NCBI GenBank assembly: GCA_012295275.1
Contig: CM022675.1
Span: forward strand, 2,971,536-3,035,535
Length of the DNA stretch: 64,000 bases
Direction: 5' to 3'
Origin: Chrysomallon squamiferum
Taxonomy: Eukaryota > Mollusca > Gastropoda > Neomphalida > Peltospiridae
Made by a program: the position numbers and the translations under genes. A model generated the notes under the pieces. It was not told the origin of the DNA, searched no databases, and saw only the letters and a program-made list of their open reading frames with translations. Shown here piece after piece: positions 23,196-33,888 of this stretch; the first letter of the stretch is position 1; every line of letters starts with the position of its first letter.

Positions 23196-25687
23196 AAAAG
23201 CTGTAGAATATAATTATAACTGATATAACAAAAAGCATTGAGGCACACAGAAAGATGTTACTAATCCTAGGATCATCCTTCTTATAGTTTCATTAAATGT
23301 TCTTAGAGTTAAATTTAGCAAGAATTTTCTAATTTTACATAGCTCTTCTTTCTTTCGTTTTTTATTTTTTTCAAAGATAAATAAAATATATATTTTTTTA
23401 AATATAGATTTTATGAAAGTAAACAAATGAACATAAAAACTAATTATAGCCGTTACGTTCAGATAAATATTGTTTTTGTTACCTGTTTGATGGTTGTTAA
23501 AAATCTCAGATTCTGTAACATGAGTACCTACAACAATAGCAATAAAAATAGCAGCAACAATAATAACATTAACAATAATAATAACAATAAAACAATATTG
23601 ATAGTAATAATAATAGGAAAAAAAAAATGATAATAAGAACAATAAAAAAAAAGTTGTAATAGTACTAGTAATGATAATTATAATTATCATGAATATGGTA
23701 ATAACAATAATGACAATGATGATAATAATAATAACACTGATAACAAAATAATGATAACAACAACACTGCTAATAATTGTAGCTTATTTTGTTACCACCAT
23801 CATTTCTGATCTCTAATTTACGAGGTAAATGTGGATGTTTAGTATATTAATGAGAAAATTGAAGTAAAACGTTACCTATTTCATAAATACTCATTGTGTT
23901 TTCAGTCCCGCAGTTTTCTTTGAAGTTTCCAAGACAACCAGTTTTATTTTGTCTTTTAACAAATTCCAATGGAAGCTGAAGCCAGTCTATCAAGTTAAAA
24001 CAGTAACACTTCTCTCTCTGCAATTCAAACATTTAAAATAATAAATAAATGTCTGTGTATAAATGTACATGTACATCTATGCATGTATATGCAGATGTGT
24101 TTAAGCTTGCCTGTTTGCATGCATGTGTATATGTGTGTGTGCATTTTTCTGTGTCTTTGCGTATGTATTATTTACTTAATCTGTGTTACTAACCTGTAAT
24201 CCAACATATCTTAAACTTGAAGTAGTTTTCTGTTGTTTACATTCGTAGTAACATCGGCTTGCCTGGTTGTCGTATTTGATTTGATAAAACTGTAAAGATT
24301 TTAATTCATTCACTTCTCCAACGTAATCAAACAGTGGTGTGTTATCCGCTGTAAAACAAACTTTATTTGTTTAATAAAATCAGTTTTACAACATAAGCAA
24401 TCATTTTGCGTATAAAATATAGTCTGAATCAAACACGCACACACGCACACAGACACATATTATTAGCTTGACGTTCAATAACTATACTAATAACAAAGAA
24501 AACAACAGCATCTACTACTACTACAATATTGATAATAATAATAATAATAATAATCATAATAATAATAACAACAACAACATCACAATAATAATAATAATAA
24601 TAATAATAAAACCGCAGTTTTTATTTAACAAAAGCAATGTAAAATTAACATAAAAAGGAAGAGAGAAAAACCACAACACAACAGCCGCAAAAAAGACAAC
24701 ACAACAAAGAAAAACAAATTATATGCATTATTTTTTTGTGAAAAAAAGATTTAATTGTCGTTAGCACATTAATTTTTTTTATCTTAATTATCTGTGTCAG
24801 TTAGATATTGCTGTTGTGATCTATTTTACATCACGTGACAAAAGAATGGAGAAAAAATACTGAAGCTCATGTTTAGTAAAATCTGTTGTTTAATTTTCCT
24901 ATTCTGTATGTAACGACAGTAAATGCACTGTATTAAACAATATTAACAAGTACACATATATGGATATTTTTATAATAAATGTACCAATATACTTGCTCAT
25001 ATTAAACAATAATATAAATTTAATGCAGACGAATATTTACAGTCGCCATAACTTTTGATCTGAGTATTCCTTTACATTTTTTTTATCGTAACTGCTCATT
25101 TAAACAACTTAATAATTGATATCACCTGTCCACTTCCAGGAACTGTACTGAACTTTAGCTCCAATCCAGTAAGATCCAACTGTGACGTCACTCAGTGATG
25201 TAATATCTGACGTACTGTAGAGTTGTTCTCCATGTTGATGACATGTATAAAACGCTGTATCCCATGTGACATTATTTAATATAAGCAGAGTAGCTGTAAT
25301 GAAACGGAATATATTTACTTTTAAAACAAACTATAAAATTAAAATCTCTCTCTCTCTTTGAAACTTGTGCTTTTTACGGTCAGATATCTAAATATAAATT
25401 ATATTAATATTAATAATGAATAATTGAAAGACGTTCGTAAATTATTAAAATTATTATACTTTTTAAAAGATTATTTTCCATCTTTAAATTATAAACATTG
25501 GAAAATAAAAACTAATTTCTTTCACGTGTAATTAAAATATTTTACCTGACACAGAAAACAGCTGACATAAAATCCCGCAGAAAATTGTCAGATGCAGACG
25601 ACTTGTACTCCATACTTCAGCCATGACACCCTGTTAACTGTACAAAGAATTGAAAGATTGATCGGTTTTTACAATCACCCGTTTTTC

Positions 25688-25700
25688 ATTAATAATAATC

Positions 25701-25743
<43 letters not shown>
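25688..25743. repeat. (TAA)n microsatellite upstream of gene A
   Basis: TAA triplet array just upstream of the gene A start codon. Confidence 0.9.
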
Positions 25744-25744
<1 letters not shown>

Positions 25745-25859
25745 CTTTTTTAAAAAAATGGTTAAAAGATGACAACTTCAAAAACTAATACCACGAAAAT
25801 ATTTATACGTAGATGATTAATAATAAAATATTTTAATCACCGAGGTAGCTAGAACTCGT

Positions 25860-25990
25860 TTCAAATCTTACGCTGGACTTCGTACATTAAAACGCTTTTA
25901 TCTTTAACAAACCAGGAAGTGAGTGACACAGAGTATTTCGCTGCCCTAAAAAGATAATATCAACTCCAAATAAACTTGCTAAATATAGAC
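25860..25990 (-). promoter_or_regulatory. Conserved upstream module of gene A
   Basis: Read on the minus strand, CTATATTTAG (25988-25979) is followed by ACTTCCTGGT (25920-25911) and TTTGTTAAA, then by TTTTAATGTACGAAGTC and GTAAGATTTGAAACGAG. The same order of blocks stands upstream of gene B and gene E. ACTTCCTGGT is a good ETS-family core (AGGAAGT). CTATATTTAG fits the MEF2 consensus and could instead serve as a TATA-like box. The regulatory role is inferred from conservation among paralogs. Confidence 0.55.
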
Positions 25991-26504
25991 TATCTACCTA
26001 TTTGTTTTGTGTTCGTTTTTATGAAGAAGATGACGACGGCTGTGATAACTGTCTATAACTACGACGATGCTGTTATTATGTTAAGATGACGATGATGATG
26101 TGATGGAAAATTTAATGATTTTGATAATGGGAAATATGGAATGGTTGGCTGAAATTATTTCAGTATTTAACAGAAACTTTTGTTGAATATAAATATTGTA
26201 CACAGTTTTATGCTAGAAATTAATAAATACACGCAAAAACACAGACACAGATATACATACATATAAACACATATATATGCATATACATACACTACGTACA
26301 AATACCGAACAAAATAAGAAATTTCCGCTAACATTGCTTTAACATAAGTTGACGAAAACAAACTGGAGGAATAATTGTTATATAAGCCTTTAAAGAATGT
26401 CTATTACGCATTGTTTGGTGGAAAAAACATGGCCACAGGTTAAAAGAAACTGGAAGAAATTTTGACCAAGTCTGGTAGGGGTTAAAAAAAGCACACACAC
26501 TTAA

Positions 26505-26939
26505 TAACTGATATGACAATCTCTTGAACTGACCACTGCAGTGTATTGTAGGCGCATACAATTGACTAAAGTGTTGATTTCTGACTGGAATATTGTTCCA
26601 GTCCTGAATGATCGCTTGACCAAGTTCGTTGATGTTATGGGGTGGGTTGAGACGATTAGAACAGTTTGCCCGCTGATTCGGTTTGTTATGAAGCCAGGTG
26701 TGTTAGCAGCAGTAGCAGTGGCAGTTTGGAATCGACAGGGCAAATGTGTATTCATGATGTAGCGGTCTTGACCACGAGTTGTAACACGCGGACGTCAAAG
26801 ACGAGGCGAAGTCGTTGGTGCTTCCTGTCGGTCGAAATCAGAGATGTCGTATCGCTCGATCAGAAACAACTTCTCTCGACATGACAGCATCAAGCATGCC
26901 CATCTCCCGTTCGCGTAAATTATTGGGAATCCTTGGCAT
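26505..26939 (-). mobile_element. Internally deleted Tc1/mariner transposon
   Basis: On the minus strand an N-terminal Tc1 transposase begins at ATG 26939 (MPRIPNNLRERE in one frame). It continues as VSDRAIRHLRDFDRQEAP, then RPRVTTRGQDRYIMNTHL and RFQTATATAANTPG up to RISGQTV. It then jumps directly to the C-terminal end (ITSTNLVKRSF, then SEINTLVNCM and YTAVVSSR). The whole DDE catalytic core is missing and frames are broken, so it is non-autonomous or dead. It lies between divergent genes A and B. Confidence 0.75.
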
Positions 26940-27747
26940 ACAGAAAATTCTTCAATGCAAAAAAACGTTATTTGATTTTTATTTACTGAGCGACAAAGAA
27001 ACAGAGATAATTTATAAAAATAAATACACAATAAAGGAACACACAGAAAGCAGGTTTAGTAATTTTATTTATGTTGACGGCTGCGTTTGCACTGTTAATC
27101 GTCAACAACGTGAAACTCAGTTTGCACGTGCATTAATTGTTCGAAATGTCCCGTGTAGTATTCGGTCAGTTTGTTTTGCAAGTTTTACTGACATTGTTGT
27201 CAAGTGAACGAAAACAGTAAAAAAAAAAAGAAAAAAAAAAGTAAATAAATTAAAGAAAAAAAGTAAAAGTAAAATAACATTTGTTGACATTTAACAAAAA
27301 TAATCGATAAAATTAATGAATCCTGATAATACAGTTCAAAGTTAATACTACACAACAAATACTGAATGTACAAATCGGAAATTTCTTTCTTTGTTCAGTA
27401 TATGTACATAAATTCATACACACGTACACCTACGCACATACATTCAAACATGGACATCACACTTAGACAGACACATACACATGCATAGACACCTCTGTCT
27501 ACTTTTCTTTGTCTTTTCACTTTTTAAAATTATTTCTTTAGATCACCTCTTTTTCTTTCTTCTTCTTGTTTCATTAACACAAACAGTAAACTGAATAACG
27601 CAAGCTAATTTAAAATTAATAACTTAAATTGAGCAACAAAGAAACTGAAACGATTTATAAAAATAAGTAAATAATAAATAAAACGAACACATAGAAAACA
27701 GGTTTAGCAAGCTGATTTCAAGTTGACGTCTGAATTATTTTCTAGTG

Positions 27748-27808
<61 letters not shown>

Positions 27809-28480
27809 ACATAAAAAATAATTAAAAAAGTGAAAAGAAAACGAAAGCAGTTACCAAATAATTGTTTTGCAGTATAAGCCAGTGTGTTTCTGTGTATACA
27901 TGAACGTACATAGATATACACATCTACGTAAACATAGGTGTGTGTATATTTTTATATATATATATATATGTGAAAGTAGATATGTGCATCTAAGTATACA
28001 CACATTTGTGTATACTAACACACACACACATACACAAACACATACACACATAAGGATGTGTATACACATACTGAGCGAGATGTGTATATTTGTGTATGTG
28101 TCCATGTATGTGTAATGTGGATATGTGAATGTACGTGCGTGTCTGTATTTGTGTATGAATGTATGTACACATGTGTACGTTGTTTTGTATGTATGTATGT
28201 ATGTGTGTTTGTGTACGTGTGTTTGTATATGTCTATTTATTAGTTTCTAGGCAGAAAACTTTGCCCAATAATTATATTAAACACAAATTCCAGTTTCTGT
28301 TAACTATTTAAATAATTTCAGCCAGATTTGCATATATCTCATTATTATCAAAATCACTGAGTATTTCATCATAGCATCATCATCATCATCTTAACAAATT
28401 ATCGTAATTATAACCATCATCGTCGTCGTCGTCATCTTCATAATAGTAATAGAATTATCGTATTTGTAGCCATCATCGTC
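26940..28480. other. A-B intergenic sequence
   Basis: No gene is supported. It contains a (GT)n array at 27749-27806 and mixed TG/TA repeats to about 28240. Small open frames are translated repeat. Confidence 0.6.
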
Positions 28481-28519
28481 GCCGATTTCATCTTTAAACA
28501 CGAACAGAAAGTAAACAGG

Positions 28520-28680
28520 TAGGTAGTCTATATTTAGCAAGTTTATTTAATACAGACGTGTGAGTTATTTTCTTTTTAGGACAGCAGACACACTCTGTTC
28601 ACTTCCTGGTTTGTTAAACACAAAAGTGTTTTAATGTACAAAGTCTAACGTAAGATTTCAAACGAATATTAACTACCTTC
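28520..28680 (+). promoter_or_regulatory. Conserved upstream module of gene B
   Basis: CTATATTTAG at 28528-28537, ACTTCCTGGT at 28601-28610 followed by TTGTTAAA, then TTTTAATGTACAAAGTC and AACGTAAGATTTCAAACGA. It is the mirror copy of the gene A module, and the ETS-like core ends 215 bases before the gene B ATG. Confidence 0.6.
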
Positions 28681-28824
28681 ATAATTACGATCATCTACGT
28701 ATAACCAGTTTCGTGTATTACTAGAGTTTTTGAAGATATATTGTTTTACAAAACTGATATTCATGAAAACGGGTTTTATAAAAATAGATCATTGTTTTCT
28801 TCCTTGTACCCTTAACAGGGTGTC

Positions 28825-29111
28825 ATGGCTGAACTATGGATTACAAACCGTCTGCTTCTTACAATTTTCGTCTGGATTTTATTTCAGCTGTTTTCTACGT
28901 CAGGTAAATATTTTAATTACAAATTTAAAGTTGAATTTTATTTTTATTTGCCTGTTTTTGTGATTACAGTTTTGTGAAGGAAAATAATATTTTAGAAAGT
29001 AGTGAGACGTCCAGGTTATTTTTAATAATTTATGAATGTTTTGCAAGTATATTATTATTAATTATAAATATAATTTATATTTAGACCTCGAACCCTCAAA
29101 ATCACTTGTTT

Positions 29112-29209
<98 letters not shown>

Positions 29210-31240
29210 TTTGAAAGTAAATATATTCCGTTTTATTACAGCTACTCTGCATATATTAAATAATGTCACATGGGATACAGCATTTTATACATATCATCAA
29301 CAAGGAGAACAACTGTGCAGTACGTCAGATATTATTTCACTGAGTGACGTCACAGCTGGATCTTACTGGATTGGAGCTAAAGTTCAGTACAGTTCGTGGA
29401 TTTGGACAGGTGAAATAAGCATTTATTAGTTAACTGAACAGTTACGATCACAAAACAAAAAGGAATACTTCCTACTGTAAAGAGATGAATAGCATCTAGT
29501 TACGTGGTGTAAAATGTGACATAATAAGAATATCTAATTAACATAGACAGCTAATTAAGATAAAAATAATGTGTTTACGACAATTATTTTTTAACACAAA
29601 TAAAGTGCATGTAAGGGAGTGTCCAAGTATGTATCTGTGTTAAACAAATCAAGTTTGTTTTATAGCGGATAACACACCACTGTTTGGTTACATTGGAGAA
29701 GTGGATGAATCACAATCTGAACAGTTTTATCAAATCAAATATGACAACCAGGCAAGCCGGTGTTACTATGAATGTCAACAGCACAAAACTACTGCAGATG
29801 TAAATTACATTGGATTACAGGTTAGTATCATAAAAGACACAGAGCCATGTAGACACAAACATGCAAATATATACACACACACATATATATAGACAGAGAA
29901 AAAAATAGGTAGGTATACATGCACCAGATGTAGACATATATTTATACAATAATACAGACAATCAGCAAAAAACTAAAAAAAAAAAAAAAAAAAAAACTAT
30001 TTGTTACTGCTACAATAACACAGTTATATTATTGTTTGTGACTAATATGTTACCCTGATTGGAATGGGAAATAGATTCAGTCGGTGTGAAACTGGTAAGA
30101 AAGTATCTTTATTTTAATACTTGTTATGTTTATAATTTTAAATGTTTGTATTACAGAGAGAGAAATGTTACTGTTTTAACCTGAGATATCAAATTTCACG
30201 TGGATTTGTTGAAAGAGAAAATAAAACTCGTTGTCTGGGGAACTTCAAAGAAAACTGTGGCACTGAAAGTACTATAAGTATTTTTAAAACAGGTAAAATC
30301 TTATGTATCTCTCTTCCTCTATTGAAATTATCTCCTTATCGGATGTTATCGGGAATCTTCAATTTTTATTTATTTATTTTATTTTATTTTATTTTATTTA
30401 TTTTCAGATATAGCAATCAGTAATGTTGAATGGTCACTGAGTGTTGATGGTGTGTGTGGCTACATTGATCAACCTAGTTTAATTTACGTGAAAACAGATA
30501 AAAACTGTAACACACAGAGGGGATTTGTCTGTGACTGTGAGTGAATCTTTCTTTAATGCCTTTACAGAATTAATATTTTTGTATGTTATAACGTTTCTCT
30601 GGATTTTTAAAATATTTTTTGCTGTTGCTGTTTGTTTGTTGTTCTCTATTTTTCTTTTTCTTTTTTCTTTAGTTCGTAGAGCTTTTCTTTTTTTCATGTT
30701 GTTTTTTATTTCTTTATTTCTTTTTTTTTTTTTTTTTTATTTAATTAAATTAATTTTCTGTAATGGACTATCAAAGAATTTACTGCAAACACCAATTTAC
30801 AAAGATAATTAGTTCATATATATATATGAACTAATTATCTTTGTAAATTGGTGTTTGCAGTAAAAAAAAATTATATACTGTTCATTTTTACTCTAGGTAA
30901 GTTACCTTTTTATTATTGTTTATTACAGGTAGTGGAAACTACAGCAATACTTCATGTTATCATCATGACAAGACTCACAGCTGGTTTTCATCTAACTCAA
31001 CTTGTTCATTAACAAAACTAAATAAAAACAATGCTGAACCAATTAGAAGGAAAATGAGGGGTGGAGTACAGTACTGGATTGGACTAAAACGTTACAAACA
31101 AATAGTTTGTTTTGACAGTTTTTGCAGTGAGTTATTGTAAAACTGATTAACTTTTAAATCAAAAACTTGTGTTAATTTTTATTTATGTTTTCCTTTTTTC
31201 AGTCTTTCATCAATTTTGTTTAGTCTGATTTATCGATTTA

Positions 31241-31294
<54 letters not shown>

Positions 31295-33304
31295 CATTAT
31301 TATTATTATTTATATATTTATTATTATTATTTTTTTTTTGTTGATATTTCTGATAATAATAATAACAGTAGCAGTAGTAGTAATAGTAGTAGTGGTACTG
31401 GTGTTTTTTTTTCACATAATTATTCTAAACAAACTTAAATAATACTCGTTTCAATTCTTTAATTAAATAAAATGATTATTTTATTTCAGATGAAACACTC
31501 AATATAAACATTACACAAAACGGCTGTGTCATGTTACAAAAATCCTCAAACGGCAAAATTTCATTTTCAATTAGTAACTGCAGTATGCACCACCCCGCCA
31601 TTTGTATTAATAGTAAGTATTATTTATTTATTTATTTATACACAGATATTTGTGCTGTATTTTAATCATTACTAAAACGAACGATTCAATGGATACCATA
31701 AATAATATAAAATATGCAACTGCATCCAGTTGTTAGCGCTAACCACTGAGTCTTTGAAAATCTGAACCTACAATCTTCTTTTCTTTTTCTGAACACACCG
31801 ATTAACTTTTTTATCACCACCTACTGGATATTAAACTTTATATTATATTATATTATATTAAATATCTTCAAAGGTTTTCAGCTACGGTATTCGTCGATGA
31901 ACCTATTGATCTTTTATTTGCTTCTTATTACAAACAGAAGTTTATTCACACTGAAGTTGATAAATAATTTATGAAGCACTGGATGAAACAAGCAATAGCC
32001 CATTGTGCACTGACAGTTACATAAATAATAGTAATCGTTAGAGACAGTATGGTCAGTGTATGGTAGTAAATTTACGTTCACATTTATTTTAATATTGTCC
32101 ATAAAATTATTTTCAAAAATATAGTTACATATTTTATATATTACAGATTCGAATTTTGGAGCATGTAACAATTCAAATCCAGGTATTAATACTAATGTAC
32201 TTTTACTAAACTAACAAGTGTATTTTAGTTATTAATATTAATTTACTTTAATGAATGTGTTTGCATAAAAACTGCATAAGAAACATATATTTTATTTACC
32301 TTTGTATAAAAACAAAATTATTATTATTTTTAAATTGCAAATCCTTGCTGTGAAATTTACCTATATAATACTAACCTTAACCGAAACTGATTTAAAGCAA
32401 TTATATTATTAACAGAATAGTCAACTCATTATTTATAATTATTTAAATTGTCACCATATTTATTCTTTTATATATATTTTTCTTATTTATTTATTTATGT
32501 AGGTGTTGCTGTGGGTGTTTCTGTTACTCTAATTCTACTCGTAGTTGGAGCTGTTGTTGTGACAGTTTGGATGAAAAGGTAAACATAAAAATACTTCTAT
32601 TTTATACTTTTCAAGCTTATTTAAAAAATCGTTTATTTTTATTTTAATTTTTTAATTTTTTTAGATCACATAAATTTTGTTTCAAGACTAAACCAGAAAG
32701 CAGCATGACTAGACGAACCAGATCTGTGAATCAGCAAAACTTGTCAGATTACGATGAGATCAAACCAGGAACTGATTCAAATTACGAGTTTGAAACTCTA
32801 ACAGATGTTACCATGGCAACCAAACCAAAGTCTAGTGACTATGAACTGGCGGCTGATGTGAATGCAGCGAATGTTCAGACAACCAACAACTACAACAACA
32901 TCAGTGATGATGACTACATCGTCCTAGATGAAAGCAATCCAGTTAAATCAAGTTCTGATGTCTACAGTCAGGTAAACAAGATAAAGAAGAACAAAACATC
33001 TGGGCTACACATCGTTGACAATCAGAACGACAACCACACTGACATCACCGTTGAAGGTGATTATGATACAGCTGACTCAAAACCAAAGTCCATGTCTACT
33101 CATGACAAAACATACAACCACATCGGAGACGTCATGGAAGGTGAATACGATACAACAGCACCAAAGTCGACATCTTCTCATGATGAGACATACAACCACA
33201 TCGCTGCTGTGACTGAAGATGACTACAACACCGCTGACATGGATCTGAAAAAAGCTGACTACACCAGTGATGATTACAGCCACCTTGATTCTGTGAGAGG
33301 TTGA
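28825..33304 (+). CDS. Receptor gene B: intact CTLD/WSC/CTLD membrane receptor with tyrosine-rich tail
   Basis: Ten exons sum to 1740 nt (579 residues plus stop): 28825-28903 signal peptide (MAELWITNRLLLTIF); 29242-29409 CTLD1 first half ([15 protein letters not shown]); 29666-29820 and 30157-30292 WSC-like module ([22 protein letters not shown]); 30408-30536 CTLD1 second half (CGYI, RGFVCD); 30929-31126 CTLD2 first half (TCSLTK, YWIGLKR); 31490-31612 CTLD2 second half (NCSMHHPAICI); 32147-32182 stalk; 32503-32578 TM (GVAVGVSVTLILLVVG); 32665-33304 tail. Every junction is GT-AG and in phase. The tail has 13 tyrosines, including YDEI, YIVL, YSQV, two YNHI and YSHL, in repeats of about 30 residues. 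These fit SH2-docking YxxI/L/V sites, so an immune-type signalling receptor is likely; ligand and partners are unknown. Differences from its paralogs are Cys to Tyr in FYTYHQQ, with a new Cys eight residues on, and Trp to Cys after YWIGLKRYKQIV. Confidence 0.88.
29117..29204. repeat. (GA)n microsatellite in gene B intron 1
   Basis: About 44 GA dinucleotides, 37 bases before the CTLD1 acceptor. Paralogs carry GA/CT runs at the matching position. Confidence 0.95.
30779..30864. repeat. Perfect 86-bp palindrome in gene B intron
   Basis: Arms of 43 bases pair without mismatch around a TATATA centre. The left arm begins TTTACTGCAAACACCAATTT and the right arm ends with its exact complement. It lies between the CTLD1 and CTLD2 exons. 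It may be the remnant of a foldback element or a replication product. Confidence 0.93.
31236..31335. repeat. (TTA)n microsatellite in gene B intron
   Basis: ATT/TTA triplet array with few interruptions between the two CTLD2 exons. Confidence 0.9.
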
Positions 33305-33855
33305 TTATGTTTCCACAACACGTAATACTCTTTCTTATTATTAACAAGATATGTACCCTCTCATAGACAGGAAAACCAGTCACTTGGTAATATGTTGTGT
33401 GTGACCAGCTCTGAATTACACAAATGTAACAAAAAATTACTTTTGTCTTCTACGATCCTTCAGTTGCACGCGCACACACACACACACACACACATACACA
33501 CATACACACATACATTAATTATTGTTGGTTTCTCTTTAATTTGTAAACCACTCCTCCTTTTCTCAAAATATTTTATCATCAAGGAAGTGAAGACTGTTCA
33601 AAACTGATATTAACAGACAGACAATCATTTTACAATAATCGGAAATATTAGGAAACATGTCAACATCAGGGGTTGGAACTGGAATTAGTAAAATAAGTGA
33701 CAATTTTAGCTGTGAAGAGTAGTTGTATATCTCTGTGAATAATTAATAGTTTGCAATTAATCAGTAAGCAAAATATTGTTTAATGATACAATTTTTTGTT
33801 CTGCTATTAGGTGCCAAATATAACTGTGTGTGTATATTTCTGTAATGAGATAGAC

Positions 33856-33888
<33 letters not shown>

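Larger units (their letters stand above)
18525..25624 (-). pseudogene. Receptor gene A: CTLD1 with inserted WSC, CTLD2, stalk, TM; nonsense in CTLD2
   Basis: Exons, minus strand, 5' to 3': signal peptide 25624-25546 (MAEVWSTSRLHLTIF), CTLD1 first half 25293-25126 (FYTCHQH, YWIGAKV), WSC part 1 24348-24194 (SRCYYEC), WSC part 2 24017-23876 ([18 protein letters not shown]), extra 45-nt exon 23527-23483, CTLD1 second half 22946-22830 (KKGFICN), CTLD2 first half 20759-20562 ([13 protein letters not shown]), CTLD2 second half 20455-20330, stalk exons 19876-19841 and 19505-19398, and TM exon 18603-18525 (VAVGVSVAVIILLVV then YMKR). All phases agree. The frame closes at 324 codons on a TAA at 20387-20385, where gene B has AAA, before the last CTLD2 cysteines and the membrane helix. 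The stalk acceptor at 19506-19507 is AA instead of AG. The cytoplasmic exon is in the gap. It could still make a soluble protein. It is divergent from gene B with about 3.2 kb between ATGs. Confidence 0.85.

Noticed and set aside
26541-27207. Plus-strand open frames of 72-130 residues
   Set aside because: They are antisense to a Tc1 transposase remnant, whose minus-strand frames carry the recognisable motifs.
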